The position numbers were made by a program, and so were the translations under genes. Of a DNA stretch of 32,854 bases, positions 23,989-31,080 are shown piece by piece. The first letter of the stretch is position 1. Each line of letters opens with the position of its first letter. Source of the DNA: Calothrix sp. MO_192.B10 (GTDB lineage: Bacteria; Cyanobacteriota; Cyanobacteriia; Cyanobacteriales; Nostocaceae). The notes below the pieces were generated by a model. It did no database searches. It had not been told where the DNA came from and was given only the letters and a program-made list of their open reading frames with translations. The stretch spans positions 1 through 32,854 of the forward strand of contig JASJDS010000034.1 of the NCBI GenBank assembly GCA_030065055.1, in the 5' to 3' direction.

Positions 23989-24939
23989 ATGGGAAAAATC
24001 ACCAAAAATGAAGAGAGTAAAGCTAGCAAAAATATAGTCAATCGACAGGAAATATTTAATCAATATCGTCCCAGATTACAAGCTATTGCTTACCGAATGC
24101 TGGGAAAGCTTGGGGATGCCGAGGATGTGGTGCAGGAGACATTCATTAAATGGCAGCAAGTTTCTCTTCAAGAAATACAATCTCCTCAAGCCTATCTAAC
24201 TACCATTGTTACTCGTCTCTGTATAGATTATTTGCGCTCGGTTCGGGTTCAACGGGAACAATATGTAGGAACTTGGTTGCCAGAACCAATAGTCTCTCAT
24301 AAATCTGATGAACCAAAGGAATTGGTGGAATTAGCTGATTCCTTAGCAATGGCTTTTCTAGTAATGCTAGAAAGATTATCTCCCGTGGAAAGGGCTATAT
24401 TTCTGCTGCGAGAAGTTTTTGAGTATGATTATGATGAAATTGGCATAATTGTTCATAAAAATTCCGCTAACTGCCGTCAGATTGTCAGACGTGCAAAGCA
24501 ACACTTAGGAACTAATCGTTCTCGCTTTAATGCCTCACTTGAACAACAGGAACAGCTAACACGAAAATTCATCGAAGCTTGTAATCAGGGAGATTTACAA
24601 GGATTAATCGATTTACTGACAGCAGATATTACTCTCTGGTCCGATGGTGGTGGTAAAGTTAAGGCATTGCTCAAACCAATGCAGGGTGCTACAAAAGTTG
24701 CTCGTTTTTTAATTGCTTTACGTCGCAGCAAGCTAATTCCCAACTACGATTTAGAATTAGTTAGGGTTAACTGTCAAATTGGCATAATATATTCTCTTGA
24801 GGGCATTGTTCAGAATGTGGTGACTTTTGAATTCGTCCCTTGCCGTATTCAGTCCATTTATTTTGTGAGAAATCCTGATAAATTAAGGCGTATTTTTTCC
24901 TCTGCCCATGGCGCACAAATAGCTCGGATCAAAAAATAG
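23989..24939 (+). CDS. ECF41 family sigma factor (SigJ-like) with SnoaL-like C-terminal domain
   Basis: The 316-residue protein has sigma region 2 (about 20-88, with GDAEDVVQETFIKW and AYLTTIVTRLCIDYLRS), the linker WLPEP (96-100), and region 4 (about 115-172, with LSPVERAIFLLREVFEYDYDEIG). A C-terminal NTF2/SnoaL-like domain follows, carrying DGGGKV (219-224) and NPDKL (295-299). WLPEP, DGGGK and NPDKL are the ECF41 signatures. In this family the C-terminal domain takes the place of a separate anti-sigma factor and modulates activity, and I saw no anti-sigma gene nearby. It probably reads the promoter at 23372, giving positive autoregulation of itself with the AhpD-like gene. Confidence 0.94.
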   Translation: MGKITKNEESKASKNIVNRQEIFNQYRPRLQAIAYRMLGKLGDAEDVVQETFIKWQQVSLQEIQSPQAYLTTIVTRLCIDYLRSVRVQREQYVGTWLPEPIVSHKSDEPKELVELADSLAMAFLVMLERLSPVERAIFLLREVFEYDYDEIGIIVHKNSANCRQIVRRAKQHLGTNRSRFNASLEQQEQLTRKFIEACNQGDLQGLIDLLTADITLWSDGGGKVKALLKPMQGATKVARFLIALRRSKLIPNYDLELVRVNCQIGIIYSLEGIVQNVVTFEFVPCRIQSIYFVRNPDKLRRIFSSAHGAQIARIKK

Positions 24940-25145
24940 GGAGATGCTCTAGGTAAAAAGAAGCATCCCCCGATGGAAGATGAGAAAAGTACTACCAAAT
25001 CTCGAGTCCTAGCGTGTCCGTTGGCGGAGCCACCCTCAAAGGGCTAGAACATGGAACGAAGCATAAGTCCTAGGGACTGTTTTCAAACCCAGAATGGGCA
25101 TAAATTGTAGGTTGGGGAGCCACTCCGTTGCGGAGGTTCCCTCCG
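24940..25145. other. Repeat-rich spacer
   Basis: Contains GTTGGCGGAGCC (25020-25031) and the small palindrome CTCCGTTGCGGAG (25122-25134) followed by GTTCCCTCCG. No gene seen. These sequences resemble the short dispersed repeats elsewhere in the window. Confidence 0.4.
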
Positions 25146-25457
25146 TTATAGGAAGTGGCGTTTGAGGGACGGACCATAGGGACCAATGAGTAAATAAATC
25201 GGTTGTGCAGTTTCTGGATGGATTCCCACTTTATCTGGACCAGAAGCTTTCTGCTTGAGAAGAGTTTCTACTTTTTCGGGATCTAGATCCGCAGGAGTTA
25301 AATCTTTGGGAATGGAAGCTGTAACTACATCTTCACCATTCTCCTTTTCCACATATGCACCATATTTCCCAATCCGGACTTTTGCGTCTAAGTTTTCCAG
25401 CAATACCGTTCTGGCTGTATTTGCATCTATTTGATTTTTTTGTGAGCTTGAAAATAA
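25146..25457 (-). pseudogene. topA fragment (DNA topoisomerase I C-terminal repeat)
   Basis: An open frame between stops reads SQKNQIDANTARTVLLENLD, then KVRIGKYGAYVEKENGEDVV, ASIPKDLTPADLDPEKVETL, HPETAQPIYLLIGPYGP. This is a C-terminal repeat of bacterial topoisomerase I, very close to cyanobacterial TopA. After PYGP the sequence turns into SLKRHFL and stops, instead of continuing as a TopA repeat. Both ends are therefore broken, and the catalytic core is absent. It is a duplicated scrap of topA; the functional gene must be elsewhere. The only starts for it are non-ATG. GGGGCGCATTGCG repeat DNA adjoins its 5' side. Confidence 0.8.
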
Positions 25458-25478
25458 TTAATCAGCGCGGAGTTTGCA

Positions 25479-25498
25479 GGGGCGCATTGCGTGCGCCC
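25479..25498. repeat. GGGGCGCATTGCGTGCGCCC palindrome, copy at 25479
   Basis: Exact match to the 11367/11417 copies. It continues with TTGAGGAGTTAGTCACAAAGC and then a stretch (25525-25560) whose complement also lies in the 7085-7130 repeat (CCCACAACC, GGGGGACTA). This is a composite repeat shared by three loci. Confidence 0.8.
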
Positions 25499-25577
25499 TT
25501 GAGGAGTTAGTCACAAAGCATTTTCAGATCCGCAGGTTGTGGGATTTTCTTGTGGGGGACTACCCTGCTAATTTTTC

Positions 25578-26069
25578 CTAGAGATCGCATTCTAAAGACT
25601 CACGGGTAGAAACCCCAGTCTTAGAATTTACTCCACTAGCGCGGGAGCAAAGTTTTTTCAATTGCACACCATCGACCACTGCATTGGTAAAGTCAGCACC
25701 TGTGATGTCAACATCATCAAAATTGGAGTATAGCATCATGGCTTCTGTCAATACAGCATCTGTGAAATCAGCTCCTTTAAAATCCACTAGATAAGCAATA
25801 CCATTACTGAAATCCACACCATGCAAGTTTGCTCCAGCTAATAGGGAGCCACTAAACACAACACCGCGTAAATCGGCATTACTAAAATTACTATTCTCTA
25901 AATTTAGCTTGCTAAACTCAGCCGCAATTAAATTTTTACCAGAAAAATCTTTATTAGCAACCGCTTTCGTCCCTGCTGCACGTCTATTAGCTGCTTCTGC
26001 CGACAAGGGAGAAAACAACATCACCACAGCTAAGACAAACGCCACTAGTACTCGCCAATACTTCATCAT
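25578..26069 (-). CDS. Secreted (thylakoid-lumen type) pentapeptide-repeat protein
   Basis: The 163-residue precursor has a signal peptide (MMKYWRVLVAFVLAVVMLFS, cut near AEA-ANRR, residue 26). Pentapeptide repeats follow, of the A(D/N)Lxx pattern: LIAAEFSKLNLENSNFSNADL, LLAGANLHGVDF, LVDFKGADFTDAVLTEAMM, DVDITGADFTNAVV. They form a right-handed quadrilateral beta-helix. The C-terminal cap has Cys141 and Cys161 around SRASGVNSKTGVSTRESLE, a motif shared with plant lumenal TL-type pentapeptide proteins, where the pair forms a disulfide. The biochemical role is unknown. MMKYW offers two adjacent ATG starts. Confidence 0.88.
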   Translation of the reverse strand: MMKYWRVLVAFVLAVVMLFSPLSAEAANRRAAGTKAVANKDFSGKNLIAAEFSKLNLENSNFSNADLRGVVFSGSLLAGANLHGVDFSNGIAYLVDFKGADFTDAVLTEAMMLYSNFDDVDITGADFTNAVVDGVQLKKLCSRASGVNSKTGVSTRESLECDL

Positions 26070-26218
26070 CTTAAGTTAACAAATCTCAATACTTTTACCA
26101 TTAACCATTAAACCTTGTACTCAGGGAACTGCAAAGTCTTGTTGGCAAGATTAGCAAATAACCAATGGCAAGGGGGAGGAGGGGAGGACTCACAGGGGTA
26201 GGTTTTTTACATATGTAC

Positions 26219-26240
26219 AGGACTTACGCAATTGTCACTG
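26219..26240. repeat. Solo end of the AGGACTTACGCAA foldback family
   Basis: AGGACTTACGCAATTGTCAC matches, inward from its end, the right end of the element at 21263-21435. Only one end is seen here. The kptA stop codon (26235-26237) falls inside it. Confidence 0.65.
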
Positions 26241-26804
26241 TTTCCGATTTCGGCTGATTGCGATAAGTTTTAAATATTCGGGTGGCACGCTATCCACTAA
26301 CCATACTCTATTATCAGAACAGTAGAATGTGAAGCCTGTTGTGTGCATTGCTGCTGCATCTATGGTAAATACTGCTGGCTTTCCATGTCTGGCACCAACA
26401 TTTTTGGCTGTGGCAATATCTAGGGATAAATGGACGTGATGGCGCGACATTTTACTTAAACCTGTTTTGAGAATTGATTCTACAGATTTGTCCCCTGTAC
26501 CGTGGTAAAGTACATCTGGAGGAACTTGAGGTTCTAACTGTAAATCTATTTCTACACTGTGTCCTTGGTTGGCACGAATCAAAGTACCTGTCTCATCGAA
26601 AGAGAAGCGTTGTTTATCATTTGTATACACTACTTCTTCTAAGTCGGTATATGTAATGGGGAATTGATATTTTTTGCAAGCTGCTAATAATTCATCTACT
26701 GCAACCCAACCACCAGGCTGAAGTGTAATACCAATGCGTTCGGGTTTGTGACGTAAATGTTTACTGAGATATTTACTAATTTTAACTAAACGGGAGTTGT
26801 TCAT
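26235..26804 (-). CDS. kptA: RNA 2'-phosphotransferase KptA/Tpt1
   Basis: Tpt1/KptA transfers a 2'-phosphate from RNA to NAD+, giving ADP-ribose 1'',2''-cyclic phosphate. The 189-residue protein is full length. It has SKYLSKHLRHKPERIGI (Arg-His of the N-terminal lobe), LQPGGWVAVDELL, the NAD-binding VLYHGTG, MSRHHVHLSLDIATAKNVGARHG with the active-site arginines, and FYCSDNRVWLVDSVPPEYL. In bacteria the natural substrate is unclear because they lack the eukaryotic-type tRNA splicing that makes 2'-phosphates. It lies 67 bases downstream of aroE on the same strand, with a HIP1-centred palindrome between them. Confidence 0.94.
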   Translation of the reverse strand: MNNSRLVKISKYLSKHLRHKPERIGITLQPGGWVAVDELLAACKKYQFPITYTDLEEVVYTNDKQRFSFDETGTLIRANQGHSVEIDLQLEPQVPPDVLYHGTGDKSVESILKTGLSKMSRHHVHLSLDIATAKNVGARHGKPAVFTIDAAAMHTTGFTFYCSDNRVWLVDSVPPEYLKLIAISRNRKQ

Positions 26805-26837
26805 TCGCTAGGAAATAAGACATAATTTTCGATGAAT

Positions 26838-26863
26838 AGTGTAGACGCGATCGCATCTACACT
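26838..26863. promoter_or_regulatory. HIP1-centred 26-bp palindrome between aroE and kptA
   Basis: AGTGTAGA at 26838-26845 and its complement TCTACACT at 26856-26863 flank GCGATCGC, with one mismatch in the whole 26 bp. It starts nine bases beyond the aroE stop and ends 34 bases before the kptA start. It could fold as a transcript hairpin or serve as an operator; no T-run follows on the minus strand. Confidence 0.5.
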
Positions 26864-26871
26864 CTTTCATA

Positions 26872-27729
26872 CTACAATTGCTCTTGCAGTGCTTGGCGCA
26901 TGATATCCACAGGTACATTATCTCTTTTTAACCACATTTTGAGAGCGATCGCACCTTGTTGGACTAACATTTCTAACCCATCAATGGCAACTGCTCCTAC
27001 CTGCTGTGCTTGTTGGAGAAATTGCGTCGGGTTTGGGGTATAAATCAAATCATAAGCGATCGCTCCCTGTTGCAGATTTGCCATATCCTCTATACTGACG
27101 GGGGACTCCCCTATCCGTGGATACATACCTATAGGGGTAGTATTTACTAGTAAATTAGTCTGGGAAATTAATTTTGGTAAAGATTTCCATTCATGCACTT
27201 GTAAATTAACTGACAATGGGGAATTTTGCCAACTCTGCTGGAATGCTTGCAATTTTTCTACATTACGCCCCAATACATGAATTTGAGAGATGCCCAGTTG
27301 AGTTAAACCCGCTACCACTGCCCTCGCAGCACCACCATTACCCAAAACCACTGCTACTTGCTGACTCCAGTTATGGTCATAGTTCCGCAATGGTGAAATG
27401 AATCCGTCTACATCCGTATTAGTACCTAACCATTGACTATCTTTACGCACAACCGTATTCACTGCTCCTACGGCTTGGGCAATGGGACTAATTTCTGATA
27501 ATAAAGGTAGTATTGCTTGTTTGTGGGGAATTGTGATACTAAAACCCACCACTCCAATAGCAGCAAAGCCATCCAAAGCCGTTTTCAAGTTCGTTGGTGC
27601 AATAGGAAACGGCAGATATATATAGTCTAACCCTAAATTTGCGATCGCGGCATTATGCATGGCTGGGGACAGTGAGTGTTCCACCGGATGTCCAATCACT
27701 CCCAGTAGTTGCGTTTTCCCTGTAATCAT
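26872..27729 (-). CDS. aroE: Shikimate dehydrogenase
   Basis: AroE reduces 3-dehydroshikimate to shikimate with NADPH in aromatic amino acid and quinone synthesis. At 285 residues it is normal length. It shows HPVEHSLSPAMHNAAI (residues 14-29) for substrate binding, catalytic Lys70 in SITIPHKQA, Asp106 in NTDVDGF and the NADP loop LGNGGAARAVVAG (129-141). GRNVEKLQ after the second strand fits NADP preference. The C-terminal GLEMLVQQGAIALKMWL is also conserved. The ATG at 27729 gives the family's usual start MITGKTQLLGVIGHP. Followed by kptA. Confidence 0.96.
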   Translation of the reverse strand: MITGKTQLLGVIGHPVEHSLSPAMHNAAIANLGLDYIYLPFPIAPTNLKTALDGFAAIGVVGFSITIPHKQAILPLLSEISPIAQAVGAVNTVVRKDSQWLGTNTDVDGFISPLRNYDHNWSQQVAVVLGNGGAARAVVAGLTQLGISQIHVLGRNVEKLQAFQQSWQNSPLSVNLQVHEWKSLPKLISQTNLLVNTTPIGMYPRIGESPVSIEDMANLQQGAIAYDLIYTPNPTQFLQQAQQVGAVAIDGLEMLVQQGAIALKMWLKRDNVPVDIMRQALQEQL

Positions 27730-27789
27730 TTATTCTTCATCGGTGACTATAGCAATCATACCGTTGAACTTCCAGAAAGATTATTTGGC

Positions 27790-27857
27790 GTTGATAGTTG
27801 TTAGTTGTTAGTTGTTAGTTGACGGTTGACAGTTTAGGTGTGGGAGTTGCACTTGAG
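27790..27857. repeat. Inverted copy of the 7147-7351 repeat, with heptamer array
   Basis: GTTAGTTGTTAGTTGTTAGT followed by GACGGTTGACAGTTTAGGTG and TGGGAGTTGCACTTGAG is the complement of the unit at 7136-7200, with a few changes. It fills most of the gap between aroE and the kinase fusion. Confidence 0.8.
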
Positions 27858-27937
27858 ATTTATTTTAAAACTCTAAATCTCTGCGCCTGGAGCGCCTCTG
27901 CGTGAGATAAATTCATACCTGAATTTAGCAACGCCAA

Positions 27938-29395
27938 TTATTCTGTAACCTGTTCAATTGGACATTTCAACAATTCTCGCAGAAAAATAGGTAGACCATT
28001 AAGTTCCTGTTTTTCTCTTGGTTCTACACAGGCGACAATATGCTGGTATGTAATTGCATGATGTAAAGCACACAGAGGTTTGGCTATTGTCCAAGCTTCT
28101 TGCAAACGCGACTTTGTTTCATAAGCCGTCCATTGGGTTAAATATTCATCTCGTAAGCCTCTTGAAGTCGGTGAAAACCGTTTATTTACACCGGGGAAAA
28201 ATAACTGGAACATATCAAAGAAAGGATGGGAAATACAGCTATCAGTCCAATCAAAAAAGAGGTAATTATCGTTATAAAAGGCAACATTACCTAAATGCAA
28301 ATCACCATGAACTAATGTCTGTGGTATTTGATAGTTAGATAATTGTTGACATAGTTTTTTTAGATATGGAGCAATATGTTGTAAACGTTTAATATCAGAT
28401 GTTTGCAACTGGGATAACACCTGTTCATCGTTTACTAAAATATCTACTTGCTCTGATAACCAATCTAAACGCCGATCTAAACAACCTACATTTAATAAAT
28501 TATCTATATGCTGGACTGATTTTATTTGTATTTGGGCGAGTAAACGATAAATTTCTTTTTGCTCTTTTAAGGGTACATTTCTACCAATAGATCCTCCAAA
28601 ATCAGCTAGTAGCATCCAGTGGCGTTTAGTATCGATACTCAGGACAGTAGGAATATGTTCGGGAAATAAATTTGCTAATTCGGCTGTCACTACTGGTTCA
28701 TTACAAAAAAGAGGTAATGTAGATGCTTCTTTCAAATAAATATTTCCTGCACTGGTATTCACCCGCAAAATGCAAGAAATACCCCATTTTTTAATACATT
28801 CTATAGAAGAAAGTGGTTGATAGTTTAACTCTGATAATTGTTCTTCCAACCATTGAGTTGCGGAATCAAACCAACCTACTCTAGCCCAAGGTGGACGCAA
28901 TTCTGGAATTTCACCATTCTCAATCTCTGTTAAATATTCTGCAACAATTGATTTATGTTCGGGTAATTTTAAGGATAAATTTCTCACAGTTTCCAGATTA
29001 ATCCAATTACCTGATTGTATCTTTTCTGTGGAACCATCCCACTCCAATATATATATACCGTGAATTTGATGTTTTGATTTATCGTAGTGCTTACTAGCGT
29101 AATATAAAAGATTAACTGGAATTCCCAGCTTTTGTTCTATTTCTTTCTTAACAGTTGTCAAAAAATCATCAGAATACGTAACTTTATTTACGATAACATA
29201 AGGTAAAAAATAATCATCTTGTTCCCGTAGCATTAAAATTTTAGCTTCAGTAGGATGAGGTAGAATCAGATAAAAATAAAACTTCCATTTGGGTTGAAAT
29301 AAATTAGCGATCGCTCCCTCGATAAATGATAATATCGTCTGCAAAAATGGGGCTTGATTGTGATGTGATTGTTTAGATTTGGTGATTATAGCCAT
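27938..29395 (-). CDS. Fusion of degenerate Nudix-like domain with APH-type phosphotransferase
   Basis: Residues about 38-155 look like a Nudix fold (KFYFYLILPHPTEAKILMLR, then HGIYILEWDG). The catalytic box REUxEExGU is reduced to KKEIEQKLGI (83-92), so the metal-binding glutamates are mostly lost and hydrolysis is unlikely. The C-terminal half is an aminoglycoside-phosphotransferase-like kinase: Lys222 in IYLKEAS, LLADFGG hinge, catalytic loop LVHGDLHLGN (361-370) and metal-binding Asp382 in FFDWTDS. It probably phosphorylates a small molecule; the Nudix part may recognise it. Resistance is not implied by this family. The antitoxin-like gene ends 22 bases upstream. Confidence 0.82.
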   Translation of the reverse strand: MAIITKSKQSHHNQAPFLQTILSFIEGAIANLFQPKWKFYFYLILPHPTEAKILMLREQDDYFLPYVIVNKVTYSDDFLTTVKKEIEQKLGIPVNLLYYASKHYDKSKHQIHGIYILEWDGSTEKIQSGNWINLETVRNLSLKLPEHKSIVAEYLTEIENGEIPELRPPWARVGWFDSATQWLEEQLSELNYQPLSSIECIKKWGISCILRVNTSAGNIYLKEASTLPLFCNEPVVTAELANLFPEHIPTVLSIDTKRHWMLLADFGGSIGRNVPLKEQKEIYRLLAQIQIKSVQHIDNLLNVGCLDRRLDWLSEQVDILVNDEQVLSQLQTSDIKRLQHIAPYLKKLCQQLSNYQIPQTLVHGDLHLGNVAFYNDNYLFFDWTDSCISHPFFDMFQLFFPGVNKRFSPTSRGLRDEYLTQWTAYETKSRLQEAWTIAKPLCALHHAITYQHIVACVEPREKQELNGLPIFLRELLKCPIEQVTE

Positions 29396-29417
29396 CTTAT
29401 GTTATCCATCAGATTTT

Positions 29418-29609
29418 TCAACAACGTCCAGCTTCAAACTCAGCGATTGCTTCTTCTGCTAAAGCTTCCAACCTACCATCTGCAATATCTTGTTCTAGCT
29501 GTTTGTCCCAATGCTGATAATCCAAATCGAAGAACCATTGTCTGAGTTGCTGAAATTCATCTGACGAAAGTGTGAGAATTGCTGTTTCGATTTGCTCAAG
29601 ATTTGACAT
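29418..29609 (-). CDS. Antitoxin-like small protein without its toxin
   Basis: The 63-residue product starts MSNLEQIETAILTLSSDEFQ and continues with QLRQWFFDLDYQHWDKQLEQ, DIADGRLEALAEEAIAEFEA then GRC. This is the composition of many cyanobacterial antitoxins paired with RelE/ParE toxins. No toxin follows; the next gene downstream is the kinase fusion. The C-terminus stops right after GRC, possibly a few residues short. I chose ATG 29609; ATG 29621 and TTG 29633 are further upstream in frame, with GGAG at 29622-29625 touching the former. Confidence 0.65.
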   Translation of the reverse strand: MSNLEQIETAILTLSSDEFQQLRQWFFDLDYQHWDKQLEQDIADGRLEALAEEAIAEFEAGRC

Positions 29610-29717
29610 ATTAATGTTCATCTCCAATCTCAACTAGCATTTATGATTTACCCCATCTAGCAATAGATGAGGAGTTTCCGTTACAATTATTAAAAATACT
29701 TAACAATTATTTGTGAT

Positions 29718-30635
29718 ATGTCGGTAAACACAATCTCTGCAACAAACCCTATTGCTGGTGAATATTGGCAATGGCGGGGTCACAACATCTACTATGTCAA
29801 GGCTGGAGAACCCAAACCCCAACGTCCACCCTTATTATTAGTGCATGGATTTGGAGCATCCACAGACCACTGGCGTAAGAATATTAACGGATTGTGTGAC
29901 GAATTTGAAGTGTGGGCGATCGATTTGTTAGGATTTGGGCGATCGGCAAAACCAAAATTACAGTACAGTGGTAATCTGTGGCGGGATCAACTCAATGACT
30001 TTATTGCGGAAGTTATTGGTCAAAAGACAGTATTAGCAGGTAATTCCCTGGGTGGCTATGCTTGCTTGTGTGTTGCGGCTCAATCCCCTGATGCGGCTGC
30101 TGGTTTGGTATTATTCAACAGTGCAGGCCCTTTTAGCGACAACCAAGCTACTTCAAATACAGAGTCTACCCAAAAATCCAAACCAGCCACAAACCTATTC
30201 GGTAACTTTCTCCGGTGGACTTTCCGTCAAAGATTATCTCAATTTCTCCTCTTCCAATATATCCGTCAACCTTGGGTAATTCGCCGCACTCTGAAAAAAG
30301 TTTATATTGACCACAGTGCAATTACTGGCCAACTAGTAGCAGATATTCGTCGTCCATCTGGTGATAAAGGTGCGTTTGATGTGTTTTGTTCCGTGTTTAG
30401 CACTCCCCAGGGCGAAAAAAATGATGTATTACTCAAGCAACTAATTTGTCCCTTATTACTATTATGGGGAGAGGGAGATCCTTGGATGAATACCAAAGAA
30501 CGTTCCCAAAAATTTCGCCAATATTATCCCCAGCTTACTGAGCATTTTCTCACAGCTGGTCATTGTCCCCATGATGAAGTTCCAGATAAGGTAAACCCAC
30601 TGTTAAAAGATTGGGTATTATCCATTTCTCAATAA
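29718..30635 (+). CDS. Alpha/beta hydrolase, pheophytinase/chlorophyllase-like group
   Basis: The 305-residue protein has a complete triad: Ser110 in LAGNSLGGY, Asp254 in WGEGDPW and His282 in AGHCPHDE. The oxyanion loop is HGFGAS (43-48), and IDLLGFGRSAKP is the typical strand after it. A lid of basic helices (about 160-200, with FRQRLSQFLLFQYIRQPWVIRR) precedes the acid residue. The HGFG-SxxHWRKN and PHDExP elements match the cyanobacterial and plastid group that includes pheophytinase, which removes phytol from pheophytin. Substrate is inferred by resemblance only. It is divergent from the antitoxin-like gene. Confidence 0.82.
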   Translation: MSVNTISATNPIAGEYWQWRGHNIYYVKAGEPKPQRPPLLLVHGFGASTDHWRKNINGLCDEFEVWAIDLLGFGRSAKPKLQYSGNLWRDQLNDFIAEVIGQKTVLAGNSLGGYACLCVAAQSPDAAAGLVLFNSAGPFSDNQATSNTESTQKSKPATNLFGNFLRWTFRQRLSQFLLFQYIRQPWVIRRTLKKVYIDHSAITGQLVADIRRPSGDKGAFDVFCSVFSTPQGEKNDVLLKQLICPLLLLWGEGDPWMNTKERSQKFRQYYPQLTEHFLTAGHCPHDEVPDKVNPLLKDWVLSISQ

Positions 30636-31080
30636 TAGGACTTACCCAACTGGCGTAGTTTGGGTTAAGGAACGCAACCCAACCTTATCAAAGGTTTGTT
30701 GGGTTTCCCTATCGCTCAACCCAACCTACCATTCTTCTTAACTGAACCGTATTGTATTTACAGGAATGACGCACAGATAATGTAAGTACAGTTATGGCGA
30801 CGCAAGATAGACGCGTTAGCTGACATCTTGCACGCTTCGTATTAATACTGATTTTTGCTGTTATTAATAAACATATATGCTTGTCAATAAAACGAAAAAT
30901 CAGGGTTAATCCCACATACCTGACCGAAAAATAAACTGGATACAAGCCCCCGGATTTATCCGTGGAGAGTCAAAAATGTTTTCCTTGTTCTCAAGCCCCT
31001 CGATTCATCGATGGGGTAACTGATAACTGATAACTGATAACTGATAACTGAAATGACTGCCTGCAACAAATACATAAGTA
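30636..31080. repeat. Repeat-filled gap with several hairpins
   Basis: Components, in order: AGGACTTACCCAA (30639-30651), a worn copy of the AGGACTTACGCAA end; GTTGGGTT paired with AACCCAAC (30698-30725), a common cyanobacterial hairpin; a 60-base repeat (30820-30879) inverted relative to 32628-32686; two hairpins, CGGAT/ATCCG (30951-30962) and CCCCTCGA-TTCA-TCGATGGGG (30996-31016), each preceded by CAAG; and the heptamer array AACTGAT (31017-31051). No gene. The two CAAGCCCC hairpins look like right ends of IS200/IS605 elements. Confidence 0.65.
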
